From Fodinibacter sp963695175 (GTDB lineage Bacteria; Actinomycetota; Actinomycetes; Actinomycetales; Dermatophilaceae), in the NCBI GenBank assembly GCA_963695175.1, contig CAVOGG010000010.1:1-64000 (forward strand): 64,000 nt of DNA, given 5' to 3'. Under the pieces are notes generated by a model. That model searched no databases. It was not told where the DNA came from and saw only the letters and a program-made list of their open reading frames with translations. A program made the position numbers and the translations under genes. Shown in pieces: positions 53,590 through 62,412 of this stretch (its first letter is position 1; each line of letters starts with the position of its first letter).

Positions 53590-54255
53590 TCAGGGCGGTG
53601 GCGACCCGTCCTGCGACGCCACCCCGGAGGAGGTGTTCCACGTCTGGATGCGCCACCCGGCGCGGCCCTCGACGAGCTCGGCCCAGTGGCAGTTGCCCAG
53701 GGCCCCGAGCACCCGCCAGGCGAGGTCGTGCTCCAGCCCGAGCAGCCACGCGGCGGCGGTGCGGCCCGACGCCCCGTGGGTGGAGACGACGAGGCACTGC
53801 CCCGGCCCGAGGGCGTCGAGGTGCTCGGTGAGGGCGGCTCCGACGCGCTCGGCGACCTCGGCCCCCGTCTCGCCGTGGTCGCCGCGGCGCGCGTCCTCAC
53901 CGCGGGCCAGGGCGTCCTGCACCTCGGGCCAGCGGTCGGCGACCTCGGACGCGGCCAGCCCCTGCCAGGCGCCCACGTCGATCTCGCGGAAGCGCGGGTC
54001 CAGGGCCACCGGGATGCCGCATGCCCGCCCGACGCTCTGCGCCGTCAGTAGCGCGCGGGTGAGGTCGGAGGACACGATGCGGTCGGGTGAGAGGGCCGCG
54101 ATCGCCGGCCCCACGGCATCCGCCTGCGCCAGGCCACGATCGGAGAGCGGGGTGTCGAGGTGTCCCTGCCAGATCCGGGCCGCGTTGTGGTCGGTCTCGC
54201 CGTGCCGCAGCACGATGACCCGGCGGGGGGCCGCCCCGGGGGCAGCCGGGCTCAC
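53590..54255 (-). CDS. histidine phosphatase (phosphoglycerate mutase-like) protein
   Basis: 221 residues from GTG 54255, overlapping the rsfS stop (GTGA). Catalytic RHG motif in RVIVLRHGETDHNAARIWQG, then TPLSDRGLAQADAVGPAI, FREIDVGAWQGLAASEV and second His in VVSTHGASGRTAAAWL. In this genomic position the protein is commonly called a phosphoglycerate mutase or phosphatase; the true substrate is unknown. The last gene of the nadD-rsfS operon. Confidence 0.85.
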   Translation of the reverse strand: MSPAAPGAAPRRVIVLRHGETDHNAARIWQGHLDTPLSDRGLAQADAVGPAIAALSPDRIVSSDLTRALLTAQSVGRACGIPVALDPRFREIDVGAWQGLAASEVADRWPEVQDALARGEDARRGDHGETGAEVAERVGAALTEHLDALGPGQCLVVSTHGASGRTAAAWLLGLEHDLAWRVLGALGNCHWAELVEGRAGWRIQTWNTSSGVASQDGSPPP

Positions 54256-54632
54256 CGACCGCCCTGCTCGGTGCCGACGACGCCGAGGTCGATCGTCGGG
54301 CAGTCCTTCCAGAGCCGCTCGAGCTCGTAGAAGGACCGCTCCTCGTCGTGCTGCACGTGCACGACGATGTCGACGAAGTCGATGAGCACCCAGCGACCCT
54401 CGCGCTGGCCCTCGCGGCGCACCGGCTTGGTGCCTCGAGCGCGCAGCACGTCCTCGACCTCGTCGACGATCGAGCCGACCTGTCGCTCGGACTCGGCGGA
54501 CACGATGACGAAGACGTCGGTCAGCGCGAGCTGCTCGGAGACGTCGATGCCCGTGATGGTGGTCGCGAGCTTCTCGGCGGCGGCGGCGGCGGCCGCTCGG
54601 GCCAGCTCCAGCGCGCGGTCGGTGGCGGTCAC
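54252..54632 (-). CDS. rsfS: ribosome silencing factor RsfS
   Basis: 126 residues from GTG 54632 with GAGGAG upstream. Conserved LTDVFVIVSAESERQVGSIV, REGQREGRWVLIDFVDIVVH and DEERSFYELERLWKDCPTID. Binds uL14 on the large subunit to block subunit joining when nutrients are short. Coupled to nadD upstream (GTGA overlap) and to the phosphatase downstream. Confidence 0.93.
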   Translation of the reverse strand: MTATDRALELARAAAAAAAEKLATTITGIDVSEQLALTDVFVIVSAESERQVGSIVDEVEDVLRARGTKPVRREGQREGRWVLIDFVDIVVHVQHDEERSFYELERLWKDCPTIDLGVVGTEQGGR

Positions 54633-55246
54633 GGTGCTCCTCGGTGTGGTGCGGAAGGGTCGGGGGCCGGGTCCGGTGCGGGCGCGGCATACAGGTGGTG
54701 CTTGGAGATGTACTGGACGACGCCGTCCGGCACGAGGTACCAGACCGGCTCGCCGGCGTGCACGCGCTCACGGCAGTCGGTGCTGCTGATCGCCATGGCG
54801 GGCACCTCCATCAGGTCGACCCGCTCGGCGGGCAGGCCGGACTCCGAGAGCTCGTAGCCGGGCCGGGTGACGCCGATGAACTGGGCGAGCTCGAACAGCT
54901 CGTCGGAGTCCTTCCACGACAGGATGTGGGCCAGCGCGTCGGCGCCGGTGATGAAGAACAGCTCGGCGCCGGGGCGCTGGGCGTGCAGGTCGCGCAGGGT
55001 GTCGATGGTGTAGGTCGGCCCCTCGCGGTCGATGTCGACCCGCGAGACGGTGAAGCGCGGGTTGGATGCCGTCGCGACGACCGCCATCAGGTAGCGGTGC
55101 TCGGCGGGCGCGACGTCACGACCCTCCTTCTGCCAGGGCTCGCCCGTCGGCACGAAGACGACCTCGTCGAGGCCGAGGAGGGACTGCACCTCCGAGGCGG
55201 CGACGAGGTGACCATGGTGGATGGGGTCGAAGGTCCCACCCATCAC
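54629..55246 (-). CDS. nadD: nicotinate-nucleotide adenylyltransferase
   Basis: About 205 residues. Core begins GVMGGTFDPIHHGHLVAASE with the nucleotidyltransferase HxGH motif, continues FVPTGEPWQKEGRDVAPAEH and ends with the ISSTDCRERVHAGEPVWYLV segment (ISST/R-type motif). A Pro/Ala tail extends past the usual end. I give GTG 55246; the frame runs on upstream as LSNARTRL to a CTG at 55273 that overlaps the preceding stop, and homologues often begin there with an ATG. NAD biosynthesis. Confidence 0.9.
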   Translation of the reverse strand: MMGGTFDPIHHGHLVAASEVQSLLGLDEVVFVPTGEPWQKEGRDVAPAEHRYLMAVVATASNPRFTVSRVDIDREGPTYTIDTLRDLHAQRPGAELFFITGADALAHILSWKDSDELFELAQFIGVTRPGYELSESGLPAERVDLMEVPAMAISSTDCRERVHAGEPVWYLVPDGVVQYISKHHLYAAPAPDPAPDPSAPHRGAP

Positions 55247-55269
55247 CCCGAGCCGCGTGCGTGCGTTGC

Positions 55270-55536
55270 TCAGGGGTGGCCGTGCCCGGGGTGGTCCGGC
55301 CAGTGCGCCTCGTCCGCGGCGGCCTCGGCCACCTTGGCCTCGGCGGCGGCGCGCTGGGCGGCCGGGCCGTGGGTCGGCGGGGAGTACTTCTGGGCGGTGC
55401 CGCGGAACGACCACGTGACCCCGAGGAGGAACGCGAACGCCACCAGGGCGAGGACGCCGAACAGCCACGGAGGCATCGGCAGCTCGCGGGCGGTGGGCAG
55501 CTCCTCGCTCAGGAAGCGGGCGACGGTCATCGACAT
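55270..55536 (-). CDS. small membrane protein
   Basis: 88 residues from ATG 55536 (SMTVARFLSEELPTARELPM). One hydrophobic segment (PWLFGVLALVAFAFLLGVTW) and an Ala-rich helical tail ending HWPDHPGHGHP. It abuts nadD, so it is probably co-transcribed. A comparable small membrane protein sits at this place in related genomes; role unknown. Confidence 0.7.
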   Translation of the reverse strand: MSMTVARFLSEELPTARELPMPPWLFGVLALVAFAFLLGVTWSFRGTAQKYSPPTHGPAAQRAAAEAKVAEAAADEAHWPDHPGHGHP

Positions 55537-55570
55537 GCGGGCCAGCCTAGCGCCTCGCCTGTCCACCGAA

Positions 55571-55626
55571 GTCGTCCACAGGCCTGTGTACGGAGGGGGT
55601 CGTCACGCCTGCGGGCTGTGGACGAC
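55571..55626. repeat. inverted repeat in gap 55537-56081
   Basis: GTCGTCCACAG (55571-55581) faces CTGTGGACGAC (55616-55626), a perfect 11-bp match with a 34-base loop. The arms contain a DnaA-box-like TGTGGAC core. The remainder of this 545-base gap has no convincing gene. Confidence 0.45.
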
Positions 55627-55978
55627 GGAGCCGGCCACGAGATAGCCACCACTTTCTTTTAGATACGCTTGCGCGGCACGACATTTCGGCACTAGAAATG
55701 GCGTCACGCCTCCCGGATCGCAACGACGCAACAACGTCGGCGCGCCCCCACGGAGGCAGGTCGTACGGATAACGGCACCGACCTCGCCCGGCTCGTCCGG
55801 GTGGGACGTGGCAGGCCTCGCAAGGGGTCGGTCACGACACGCGCGACGGCGTGGGTGCCGCGGCCAAGCGACCTGAGTCGAAGTTCGTCCCTTCTGGGGG
55901 CGGCGCCACCGTCGCGTGGCAGACCCCGCGGGTCGAACCGCTGGGACCGACCGGCTCGACGTCGGCTGACGCCGGCCG

Positions 55979-56014
55979 CTGAGGGCCCCCGAACTCATAC
56001 TCGGGGGCCCTCAG
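55979..56014 (+). terminator. strong stem-loop before the glycosyltransferase gene
   Basis: CTGAGGGCCCCCGA pairs perfectly with TCGGGGGCCCTCAG (14 bp, 8-base loop). The TGA inside the left arm closes a short plus-strand frame from 55773 (KRPESKFVPSGGGATVAWQ near its end), which suggests an unrecognised or decayed small gene upstream. Confidence 0.65.
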
Positions 56015-56081
56015 CCTGTTCCGGCGGGCGGTGTGCCGGGAAGCAGGGGTACGCGAGGCCGGGGCGATCTACCCTTGCCCC

Positions 56082-57059
56082 ATGCCCTCCTCCCCCGTCG
56101 ACCTCAGCGTCGTGGTCCCGATCTTCAACGAGGAGGCGGTGCTCCCGCTCCTCGTGGAGCGGCTGCGCCCGGTGGCCGACGCCTGGGGCGTGCCGTACGA
56201 GATCCTCTGCGTCGACGACGGGTCGACCGACGCCACCCCCGTACTGCTCCAGCGGCTGCGCCGCGAGTGGCCGCAGGTGCGCGTGGTGCGGCTGCGGGCC
56301 AACGCCGGCCACCAGGCCGCCATCTCGGCCGGGCTCGCACGCGCCCGGGGGCAGTGGGTGGTGACCATCGACGCCGACCTGCAGGACCCGCCCGAGGTGA
56401 TCGGCGAGATGCTCGCCGTCGCCCGCGGCCAGGGCGTCGACGTCGTCTACGGGGTGCGCTCCGACCGCTCCAGCGACACGGCGTTCAAGCGCTTCACGGC
56501 GCGGGCGTTCTACCGCTCGATCCGGGCGATGTCCGACGTCGACGCCAAGGTCGACGCCGGCGACTTCCGGCTGATGTCGCGGGCGACGGTGGATGCCGTC
56601 AACGCCCTCCCCGAGCACGGCCGGGTGCTGCGCCTCGTGGTGCCGGCGCTGGGGTTCCCGAGCGCCTCGGTCGGCTACGTGCGGGCGACGCGGGCCGCCG
56701 GTGAGTCGAAGTACCCGCTGGCGAAGATGATCCGGCTCTCGTTCGACGGCGTCACCGGGTTCTCGATCGCCCCGCTGCGCTTCGCGACCTGGCTGGGACT
56801 GCTCGGCGGCCTCGCCGCCCTGGGGGTGCTGGTCTTCGCGCTCGTCGCGATGCTGCTCGGCAACACCCTGCCCGGCTGGACCTCCACGGTCGTCATCGTG
56901 GCGGCCATGGGGGCGGTGCAGCTGCTCGCGCTCGGCATCCTGGGCGAGTACGTGGGCCGCACCTATGCCGCACTCCAGGCGCGTCCGTCGTACTTCGTCG
57001 CGCACGACTCGCTCGAGGTGGGTGCGGGCGAGACCCGCGACGGTCAGACCCGGATCTGA
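56082..57059 (+). CDS. family 2 glycosyltransferase (DPM/GtrB-like)
   Basis: 325 residues from ATG 56082. GT-A fold: VDLSVVVPIFNEEAVLPLLV, YEILCVDDGSTDATPVLLQR, HQAAISAGLARARGQWVVTI and DADLQDPPEVIGEMLAVA (metal-binding DAD). Two C-terminal membrane segments (TWLGLLGGLAALGVLVFALV and VIVAAMGAVQLLALGILGEY). Such enzymes make undecaprenyl- or dolichyl-phosphate sugars for wall or glycan modification. It is an insertion, on the other strand, in the proA-nadD interval, and overlaps the end of proA by 16 bases. Confidence 0.88.
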   Translation: MPSSPVDLSVVVPIFNEEAVLPLLVERLRPVADAWGVPYEILCVDDGSTDATPVLLQRLRREWPQVRVVRLRANAGHQAAISAGLARARGQWVVTIDADLQDPPEVIGEMLAVARGQGVDVVYGVRSDRSSDTAFKRFTARAFYRSIRAMSDVDAKVDAGDFRLMSRATVDAVNALPEHGRVLRLVVPALGFPSASVGYVRATRAAGESKYPLAKMIRLSFDGVTGFSIAPLRFATWLGLLGGLAALGVLVFALVAMLLGNTLPGWTSTVVIVAAMGAVQLLALGILGEYVGRTYAALQARPSYFVAHDSLEVGAGETRDGQTRI

Positions 57060-58336
57060 CCGTCGCCCTCGACGACCCACTTGGTCGTCGTGAGCTCGGG
57101 CAGGGCCATCGGGCCCCGGGCGTGCAGCTTCTGGGTCGAGATGCCGATCTCGGCACCGAAGCCGAACTCGCCGCCGTCGGTGAAGCGGGTGCTCGCGTTG
57201 ACCATGACCGCAGCCGCGTCGACCTCGGCGGTGAACCGGCGGGCGGCCGCGCGGTCCTCGGTGACGATCGCCTCGGTGTGGCCCGAGCCGTAGCGGCGGA
57301 TGTGCTCGAGGGCCGCGTCGAGGTCGTCGACGACGCCCACCGCCATCTCGAGGCCGTGGAACTCGGTGGCGAAGTCCTCGTCGGTGACCGCGTCGTGGGC
57401 GACGCCCGCGGTGTCGGCCTGGGCCCCGGCATCCGCGTCGGTGTGCAGCGTGACGCCCTCCCCCGACAGGGCGGCGAGCGCCTTGGGCAGGAAGGCGGCG
57501 GCGACGTCGCGGTGCACGAGGAGGGACTCGGCGGCGTTGCAGACGCTGGGGCGGTGGGTCTTGGAGTTCACCGTGATCGCGAGCGCCTTGTCGAGGTCGG
57601 CGGCCCGGTCGACGTAGACGTGGCAGTTGCCGACGCCGGTCTCGATGACAGGCACCGTCGACTCGGTGACCACGGTCTGGATGAGGTCGGCGCCGCCGCG
57701 CGGGATGAGCAGGTCGACCAGGCCGCGGGCGGTCATCAGGGCGCGCACGGCGCCGTGCCCGCCCTCGAGGAGGCCGACGGCATCCGCGGGCAGTCCCTGG
57801 CGCTCGAGCGACGCGCGCAGCACGGCGACGGTGGCGCGGTTGGTGTCGGCGGCGGCGCTGCCGCCACGCAGGATGACGGCGTTGCCGGACTTCAGGCCGA
57901 GGCCCGCGGCGTCGACGGTCACGTTGGGGCGGGCCTCGTAGATCATCCCGATGACCCCCATGGGGACGCGCACCTGGCGGATCTGCAGGCCGTTGGCGAG
58001 CGTGGAGCCGCGGACCACCTCGCCGACCGGGTCGGGCAGGGCGGCGATGTCTCGCAGTGCCTGTGCGACGGCGGCGACGCGGGGGGCGTCGAGGCGGAGG
58101 CGGTCCTGGAGGCTGTCCGGCATGCCGTGCTCGCGGCCGCGGGCGAGGTCGCGCTCGTTGGCCTCGACGACGGCGTCGGTGGCGGCCTCGAGGTCGTCGG
58201 CGAGGGTGCGTAGGGCGGCGTCCTTCTCGGCGCGGGACATCAGGGCGAGTCGTCGTGATGCGGTGCGGGCCGCCTCGGCGAGCTCGCGGACCCGCGCAAC
58301 GTCGGCCGGGTCGATCCCGGAGGTGCGGTCAGCCAT
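57044..58336 (-). CDS. proA: glutamate-5-semialdehyde dehydrogenase (gamma-glutamyl phosphate reductase)
   Basis: 430 residues from ATG 58336. Conserved RVPMGVIGMIYEARPNVTVD, GNAVILRGGSAAADTNRATV, catalytic Cys in KTHRPSVCNAAESLLVHRDV and FGFGAEIGISTQKLHARGPM. NADPH-dependent second step of proline synthesis. Normally next to proB; here the pyridoxal kinase gene on the plus strand separates them. Confidence 0.94.
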   Translation of the reverse strand: MADRTSGIDPADVARVRELAEAARTASRRLALMSRAEKDAALRTLADDLEAATDAVVEANERDLARGREHGMPDSLQDRLRLDAPRVAAVAQALRDIAALPDPVGEVVRGSTLANGLQIRQVRVPMGVIGMIYEARPNVTVDAAGLGLKSGNAVILRGGSAAADTNRATVAVLRASLERQGLPADAVGLLEGGHGAVRALMTARGLVDLLIPRGGADLIQTVVTESTVPVIETGVGNCHVYVDRAADLDKALAITVNSKTHRPSVCNAAESLLVHRDVAAAFLPKALAALSGEGVTLHTDADAGAQADTAGVAHDAVTDEDFATEFHGLEMAVGVVDDLDAALEHIRRYGSGHTEAIVTEDRAAARRFTAEVDAAAVMVNASTRFTDGGEFGFGAEIGISTQKLHARGPMALPELTTTKWVVEGDGQIRV

Positions 58337-58443
58337 GCGTCCAAGGGTATGCCGCGTGGGGAGGGGCTGCGCCGGCCGGCCACCGTTCGGGAGGCGCGCG
58401 GCGCTGGGCGGCGAGGCCTCGGCAGGAAAGGGTGTTCGGCGCA

Positions 58444-58567
58444 CTATTGGATGCTCGCTGTCGGGGGGCAACTTTCAAAGTTGCTCACTGCCAGCGAGCA
58501 AACCCGTCGTTGCTCGGCAGGGTGGCGCGACTTTCAAAGTTGCTCGCTGTGGGGATGCATCCAATAG
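58444..58567. repeat. nested inverted-repeat element between proA and pyridoxal kinase
   Basis: Terminal repeats CTATTGGATGC (58444-58454) and GCATCCAATAG (58557-58567) match perfectly. Inside, TGCTCGCTG faces CAGCGAGCA. A 17-base palindrome GCAACTTTCAAAGTTGC (58468-58484) recurs as 58527-58543 with one change, followed each time by TCGCTG or TCACTG. It fills most of a 329-base divergent gap. No ORF is inside. Confidence 0.7.
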
Positions 58568-58665
58568 CGGCCGGAAGAGACATTCCTGTCCGCCTGGGGC
58601 AGGGCGTGGCATCACGCCGGCCGCGCCCGTCGGCCCTCGCCCGACCGGGTGCGAGGATGGCCCGC

Positions 58666-59520
58666 GTGACGACGATCCTCTCCATCCAGTCCTCGGTCGC
58701 CTACGGCCACGTCGGCAACTCCGCCGCCGTCTTCCCGCTCCAGCGGCTCGGTGTCGAGGTGTGGCCGGTGCACACCGTGCACTTCTCCAACCACACCGGC
58801 TACGGCGCCTGGCGCGGCCCGCTCATGGCGCCGGACGACGTGCGCGAGGTCGTCACCGGCATCGAGGATCGCGGCGCCCTGCCCGAGGTCGACGCGGTGC
58901 TCTCCGGCTACCAGGGCGGCGAGCAGATCGGCGAGGTCATCCTCGACGCCGTCGCCCGCACCAAGGCCGCCAACCCAGCCGCGATCTACGCCTGCGACCC
59001 CGTCATGGGCAACGCGGCATCCGGCTGCTTCGTCCACCCCGCCATCCCGGTGCTGCTGCGCGAGAAGGTCGTCCCCAAAGCAGACCTGATCACCCCCAAC
59101 CAGTTCGAGCTCGGCTTCCTCACCGAGACCGACCCCGGCGACCTCGACTCCACCCTCGACTCCGTCGAGCAGGCCCGCGCGATGGGACCCGGAACCGTGC
59201 TCGTGACCAGCGTGCTGCGCCCGGACCGGCCCGAGGGCACCATCGAGATGCTCGCCGTGCACGGTGACGGCGCCTGGATCGTGCAGACCCCACAGCTGCC
59301 GATGAAGGCCAACGGCTCCGGCGACGTCACGGCCGCCCTGTTCACCGCCCACCTGCTGCAGACCGGGGATGCCGGCCTCGCCCTCGGGCGCACCGTCTCC
59401 AGCGTGTTCGACCTGCTCACCCGAACCCACGAGTCCGGGCGGCGCGAGCTGCAGCTCGTGCAGAGCCAGACCGAGATCGCGCACCCGCGGATGCAGTTCG
59501 AGGTCCAGCAGATCCGCTGA
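58666..59520 (+). CDS. pdxY: pyridoxal kinase PdxY
   Basis: 284 residues from GTG 58666 (TTILSIQSSVAYGHVGNSAA); the in-frame ATG 58657 is an alternative with a poorer distance to GCGAGG. Ribokinase fold: HFSNHTGYGAWRGPLMAPDD, YACDPVMGNAASGCFVHPAI, LITPNQFELGFLTETDPGDL and the anion-hole LPMKANGSGDVTAALFTAHL. Phosphorylates pyridoxal and related B6 vitamers with ATP. Conserved in family length. Confidence 0.9.
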   Translation: MTTILSIQSSVAYGHVGNSAAVFPLQRLGVEVWPVHTVHFSNHTGYGAWRGPLMAPDDVREVVTGIEDRGALPEVDAVLSGYQGGEQIGEVILDAVARTKAANPAAIYACDPVMGNAASGCFVHPAIPVLLREKVVPKADLITPNQFELGFLTETDPGDLDSTLDSVEQARAMGPGTVLVTSVLRPDRPEGTIEMLAVHGDGAWIVQTPQLPMKANGSGDVTAALFTAHLLQTGDAGLALGRTVSSVFDLLTRTHESGRRELQLVQSQTEIAHPRMQFEVQQIR

Positions 59521-59541
59521 CCGGGCCCGGAGCTGGGCACC

Positions 59542-59613
59542 GGGAGCTTCACCTCGGCACCACGACCGAAGGGGTGCCGAGGTGAACGTTCCAGCATCGG
59601 GCGAGAAAGTTGT
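59542..59613 (-). repeat. stem-loop repeat downstream of proB (copy 2)
   Basis: TTCACCTCGGCACC (59548-59561) and GGTGCCGAGGTGAA (59573-59586) form a perfect 14-bp stem. The tail 59594-59613 is the same 20-base sequence (one change) as beside leuS. It lies between convergent pdxY and proB and probably terminates both. Confidence 0.7.
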
Positions 59614-59628
59614 GGCGACCCGGAGGGC

Positions 59629-60759
59629 TCAGAGCACCACGAGGTCGTCGCGGTGGATGACCTCGCGCTCGTACGCCGGCCCGAGCTCACGGGCCAGGTC
59701 GCGCGTCGAGCGCCCGAGCAGCCGCGGCAGCTCCGCCGACGCGTAGTTCACCAGCCCGCGGGCGATCACCGAACCGTCCGGCGTGCACACGTCGACCGGG
59801 TCGCCGGCCGCGAACGCGCCCTCGACCCCGGTGATGCCGGCCGGCAGCAGCGACTTGCGCCGCACCGTCACCGCCGCGACGGCACCGTCGTCGAGCAGCA
59901 ACCGCCCTCGCGCCGTCGTGGCGTGCGCCAGCCAGCGCTTGCGCGACGCCCGGGTCGCCGCCGCCGGCGCGAAGACCGTGCCGAGGTCAGCCCCCGACAG
60001 CGCCGCCGTCACGTCCGAGAGCCGCGTCAACAGCGTCGGGATGCCGGCCGCCCCCGCGATGCCGGCCGCCTCCACCTTGGTCACCATGCCGCCGCTGCCG
60101 ACCGCCGAGCCGGTGCCGCCGATCGTCACGGCGTCGAGGTCCTCGGTCGTCGCGACGAGCGGCACCCGTCGTGAACCTCCCTTGGAGGGCGGTCCGTCGT
60201 AGAGCGCGTCGACGTCGGTGAGCAGCACCAGCCCGTCGGCGGCCACCAGGTCGGACACCAGGGCGGCCAGCCGGTCGTTGTCGCCGAACCGGATCTCGTG
60301 CGTGGCCACGGTGTCGTTCTCGTTGACGATCGGCACGATGCCGAGCTCGAGCAGCCGCTCCAGGGTGCGCCGGGCGTTCGTGTAGTGGGTGCGCCGGGTG
60401 ACGTCGTCAGCGGTGAGCAGCACCTGCCCGACGGTGAGCCCGTGCGCCGAGAAGGCCGCCTGGTAGGCCGCCACCAGGGCGCCCTGCCCCACGCTCGCCG
60501 CCGCCTGCTGGGTCGCCAGGTCGGAGGGCCGGCGAGGTAGCCCCAGCGGACCGATGCCGGCCGCGATCGCACCCGAGGAGACCAGCACCACCTGGTGGCC
60601 GGCGGCCCGACGCGCAGCGAGCACGTCGACCAGGGTGCTGAGCGCAGCCAGGTCGAGGTGTCCCCCGTCCGAGGCGGTCAGCGACGACGACCCCACCTTG
60701 ACGACGAGGCGGTGCCCCTCGCCCACGATGCGCCGCAGGCGCTCGGCGGTGACCGGCAT
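59629..60759 (-). CDS. proB: glutamate 5-kinase
   Basis: 376 residues. Kinase part: HRLVVKVGSSSLTASDGGHL, VVLVSSGAIAAGIGPLGLPR, IPIVNENDTVATHEIRFGDN form (here IVPIVNENDTVATHEIRFGD) and SGGMVTKVEAAGIAGAAGIP. A C-terminal PUA domain from about residue 285 reads GVEGAFAAGDPVDVCTPDGS and ends EREVIHRDDLVVL. First and feedback-controlled step of proline synthesis. Starts 5 bases after obg ends. Confidence 0.94.
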   Translation of the reverse strand: MPVTAERLRRIVGEGHRLVVKVGSSSLTASDGGHLDLAALSTLVDVLAARRAAGHQVVLVSSGAIAAGIGPLGLPRRPSDLATQQAAASVGQGALVAAYQAAFSAHGLTVGQVLLTADDVTRRTHYTNARRTLERLLELGIVPIVNENDTVATHEIRFGDNDRLAALVSDLVAADGLVLLTDVDALYDGPPSKGGSRRVPLVATTEDLDAVTIGGTGSAVGSGGMVTKVEAAGIAGAAGIPTLLTRLSDVTAALSGADLGTVFAPAAATRASRKRWLAHATTARGRLLLDDGAVAAVTVRRKSLLPAGITGVEGAFAAGDPVDVCTPDGSVIARGLVNYASAELPRLLGRSTRDLARELGPAYEREVIHRDDLVVL

Positions 60760-60764
60760 CCGGC

Positions 60765-62291
60765 TCAGTCCTCGTCGGCCACGGACGACCAGTGCCCGGC
60801 GTCGCGCTCCTGCGCCAGCTCGGTGCGAGCCGCGGTCTGGGCGTCCTTGCGGGCGTGGAAGTGCGCGCGCCGCTCGTCGCGGGTCTTGCGCCCACCCTCG
60901 TTCTCGAGCCGCACGTCGCTGCCACGAGGGCCGCCGAGCAGCTCGGCGCCGGCCGACATGGTCGGCTCCCAGTCGAAGACGACCGCGTTGTCCTCGGGCC
61001 CGATGAGCACCGTGGAGCCCGAGACGGCGCCGGCCTTGAGCAGGGCGTCCTCGACACCGAGCCGGCTCAGCCGGTCCGCGAGGTAGCCGACGGCCTCGTC
61101 GTTGGAGAAGTCGGTCTGGTTGATCCAGCGCCGCGGCCGCTCGCCGAGCACCCGGAAGACCTCGCCGTCGGGCGTGTTCTCCCGGCGCACGAGGAACCCG
61201 GCGTCGTCGACGGCGACCGGCCGGATGACGACCCGGGGGCGCTCCATGACCCGCGACTCGATCTCGGCGCGTGCCGCGAGCACGTGGCGGGCCAGCGCGA
61301 AGGTGAGCTCCTTGAGCCCGGTGTGCGCGACCGCCGAGACGATGTGCACCTCCAGGCCCCGCTCCTCGAGCAGCGGGCGCACCATCTCGGCGAGGTCGAG
61401 GGCGTCGGGCACGTCGGACTTGTTGAGCACGATGATGCGGGTGCGGTCCGACAGCGGCCGGCCGCCGAGCGAGTCGTCGATGACGTAGGCGGCGAGCTCG
61501 GCCTCGATCACCTCGAGGTCGGTCATCGGGTCGCGGCCCGGCTCGAGCGTCGCGCAGTCGACGACGTGGACGAGCACCGAGCAGCGCTCGACGTGGCGCA
61601 GGAACTCCAGGCCCAGGCCCTTGCCCTCGCTGGCGCCCGGGATGAGCCCGGGCACGTCGGCCATGGTGAAGCGCTGCGACCCGGCGGTGACGACCCCGAG
61701 GTTGGGCACCAGGGTGGTGAACGGGTAGTCGGCGATCTTGGGGCGGGCGGCCGACATCACCGACACCAGCGAGGACTTGCCGGCGCTCGGGAAGCCGATC
61801 AGCGCGACGTCGGCGAGCGACTTCAGCTCGAGCACGATGTCGATCGACTCGCCGGGCTCGCCGAGCAGGGCGAAGCCGGGGGCCTTGCGCCGCGGGCTGG
61901 CCAGCGCCTTGTTGCCCAGCCCGCCGCGGCCGCCGCGGGCGACGACGAAGGTCGCGTCGTGGCCGACGAGGTCGGCGAGCACCGAGCCGTTGCCGTCCTT
62001 GACGACGGTGCCCTCGGGCACGGGCAGCACGAGGTCGCCGCCGTCGGCACCGTTGCGCTCGTCGCCACCGCCCGGCTTGCCGTTGGTCGCCTTGCGGTGC
62101 GGGGTGTGGTGGTAGTCGAGCAGCGTGGTCGACTGCGGGTCGACGGCGAGGATGACCGAGCCGCCCTTGCCGCCGTTGCCGCCGTCCGGGCCGCCGAGCG
62201 GCTTGAACTTCTCACGCTTGACCGAGGCCACGCCGTGGCCACCGTTCCCGGCGGCGACGTGCAGCACGACGCGGTCGACGAAGGTCGTCAT
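60765..62291 (-). CDS. obg: GTPase Obg/CgtA
   Basis: 508 residues. N-terminal Gly-rich Obg fold (VLHVAAGNGGHGVASVKREK, GGKGGSVILAV), G-domain with GFPSAGKSSLVSVMSAARPK, DVPGLIPGASEGKGLGLEFL and NKSDVP, then the OCT domain. A C-terminal charged extension of about 70 residues (DERRAHFHARKDAQTAARTE) is typical of actinobacteria. Large-subunit assembly and growth control. Confidence 0.95.
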   Translation of the reverse strand: MTTFVDRVVLHVAAGNGGHGVASVKREKFKPLGGPDGGNGGKGGSVILAVDPQSTTLLDYHHTPHRKATNGKPGGGDERNGADGGDLVLPVPEGTVVKDGNGSVLADLVGHDATFVVARGGRGGLGNKALASPRRKAPGFALLGEPGESIDIVLELKSLADVALIGFPSAGKSSLVSVMSAARPKIADYPFTTLVPNLGVVTAGSQRFTMADVPGLIPGASEGKGLGLEFLRHVERCSVLVHVVDCATLEPGRDPMTDLEVIEAELAAYVIDDSLGGRPLSDRTRIIVLNKSDVPDALDLAEMVRPLLEERGLEVHIVSAVAHTGLKELTFALARHVLAARAEIESRVMERPRVVIRPVAVDDAGFLVRRENTPDGEVFRVLGERPRRWINQTDFSNDEAVGYLADRLSRLGVEDALLKAGAVSGSTVLIGPEDNAVVFDWEPTMSAGAELLGGPRGSDVRLENEGGRKTRDERRAHFHARKDAQTAARTELAQERDAGHWSSVADED

Positions 62292-62336
62292 GCTTCTCGC
62301 TCCTGATGGTCTTGCTCGAAACTCTTCTGGGATGCC

Positions 62337-62370
62337 GTGAGGGGCGGGCCTAGAGCGGCCCGCCCCTCAC
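62337..62370 (-). terminator. stem-loop between rpmA and obg
   Basis: GTGAGGGGCGGGCC pairs perfectly with GGCCCGCCCCTCAC (14 bp, 6-base loop). It may end most ribosomal-protein transcripts before obg. Confidence 0.75.
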
Positions 62371-62412
62371 GACGTGGTCATGCGGCCGGGTGACGAGCAC
62401 CCGGCGCCGGAG

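Noticed and set aside
60792..62306. 504-residue plus-strand frame
   Set aside because: Mirror of obg, same reasoning.
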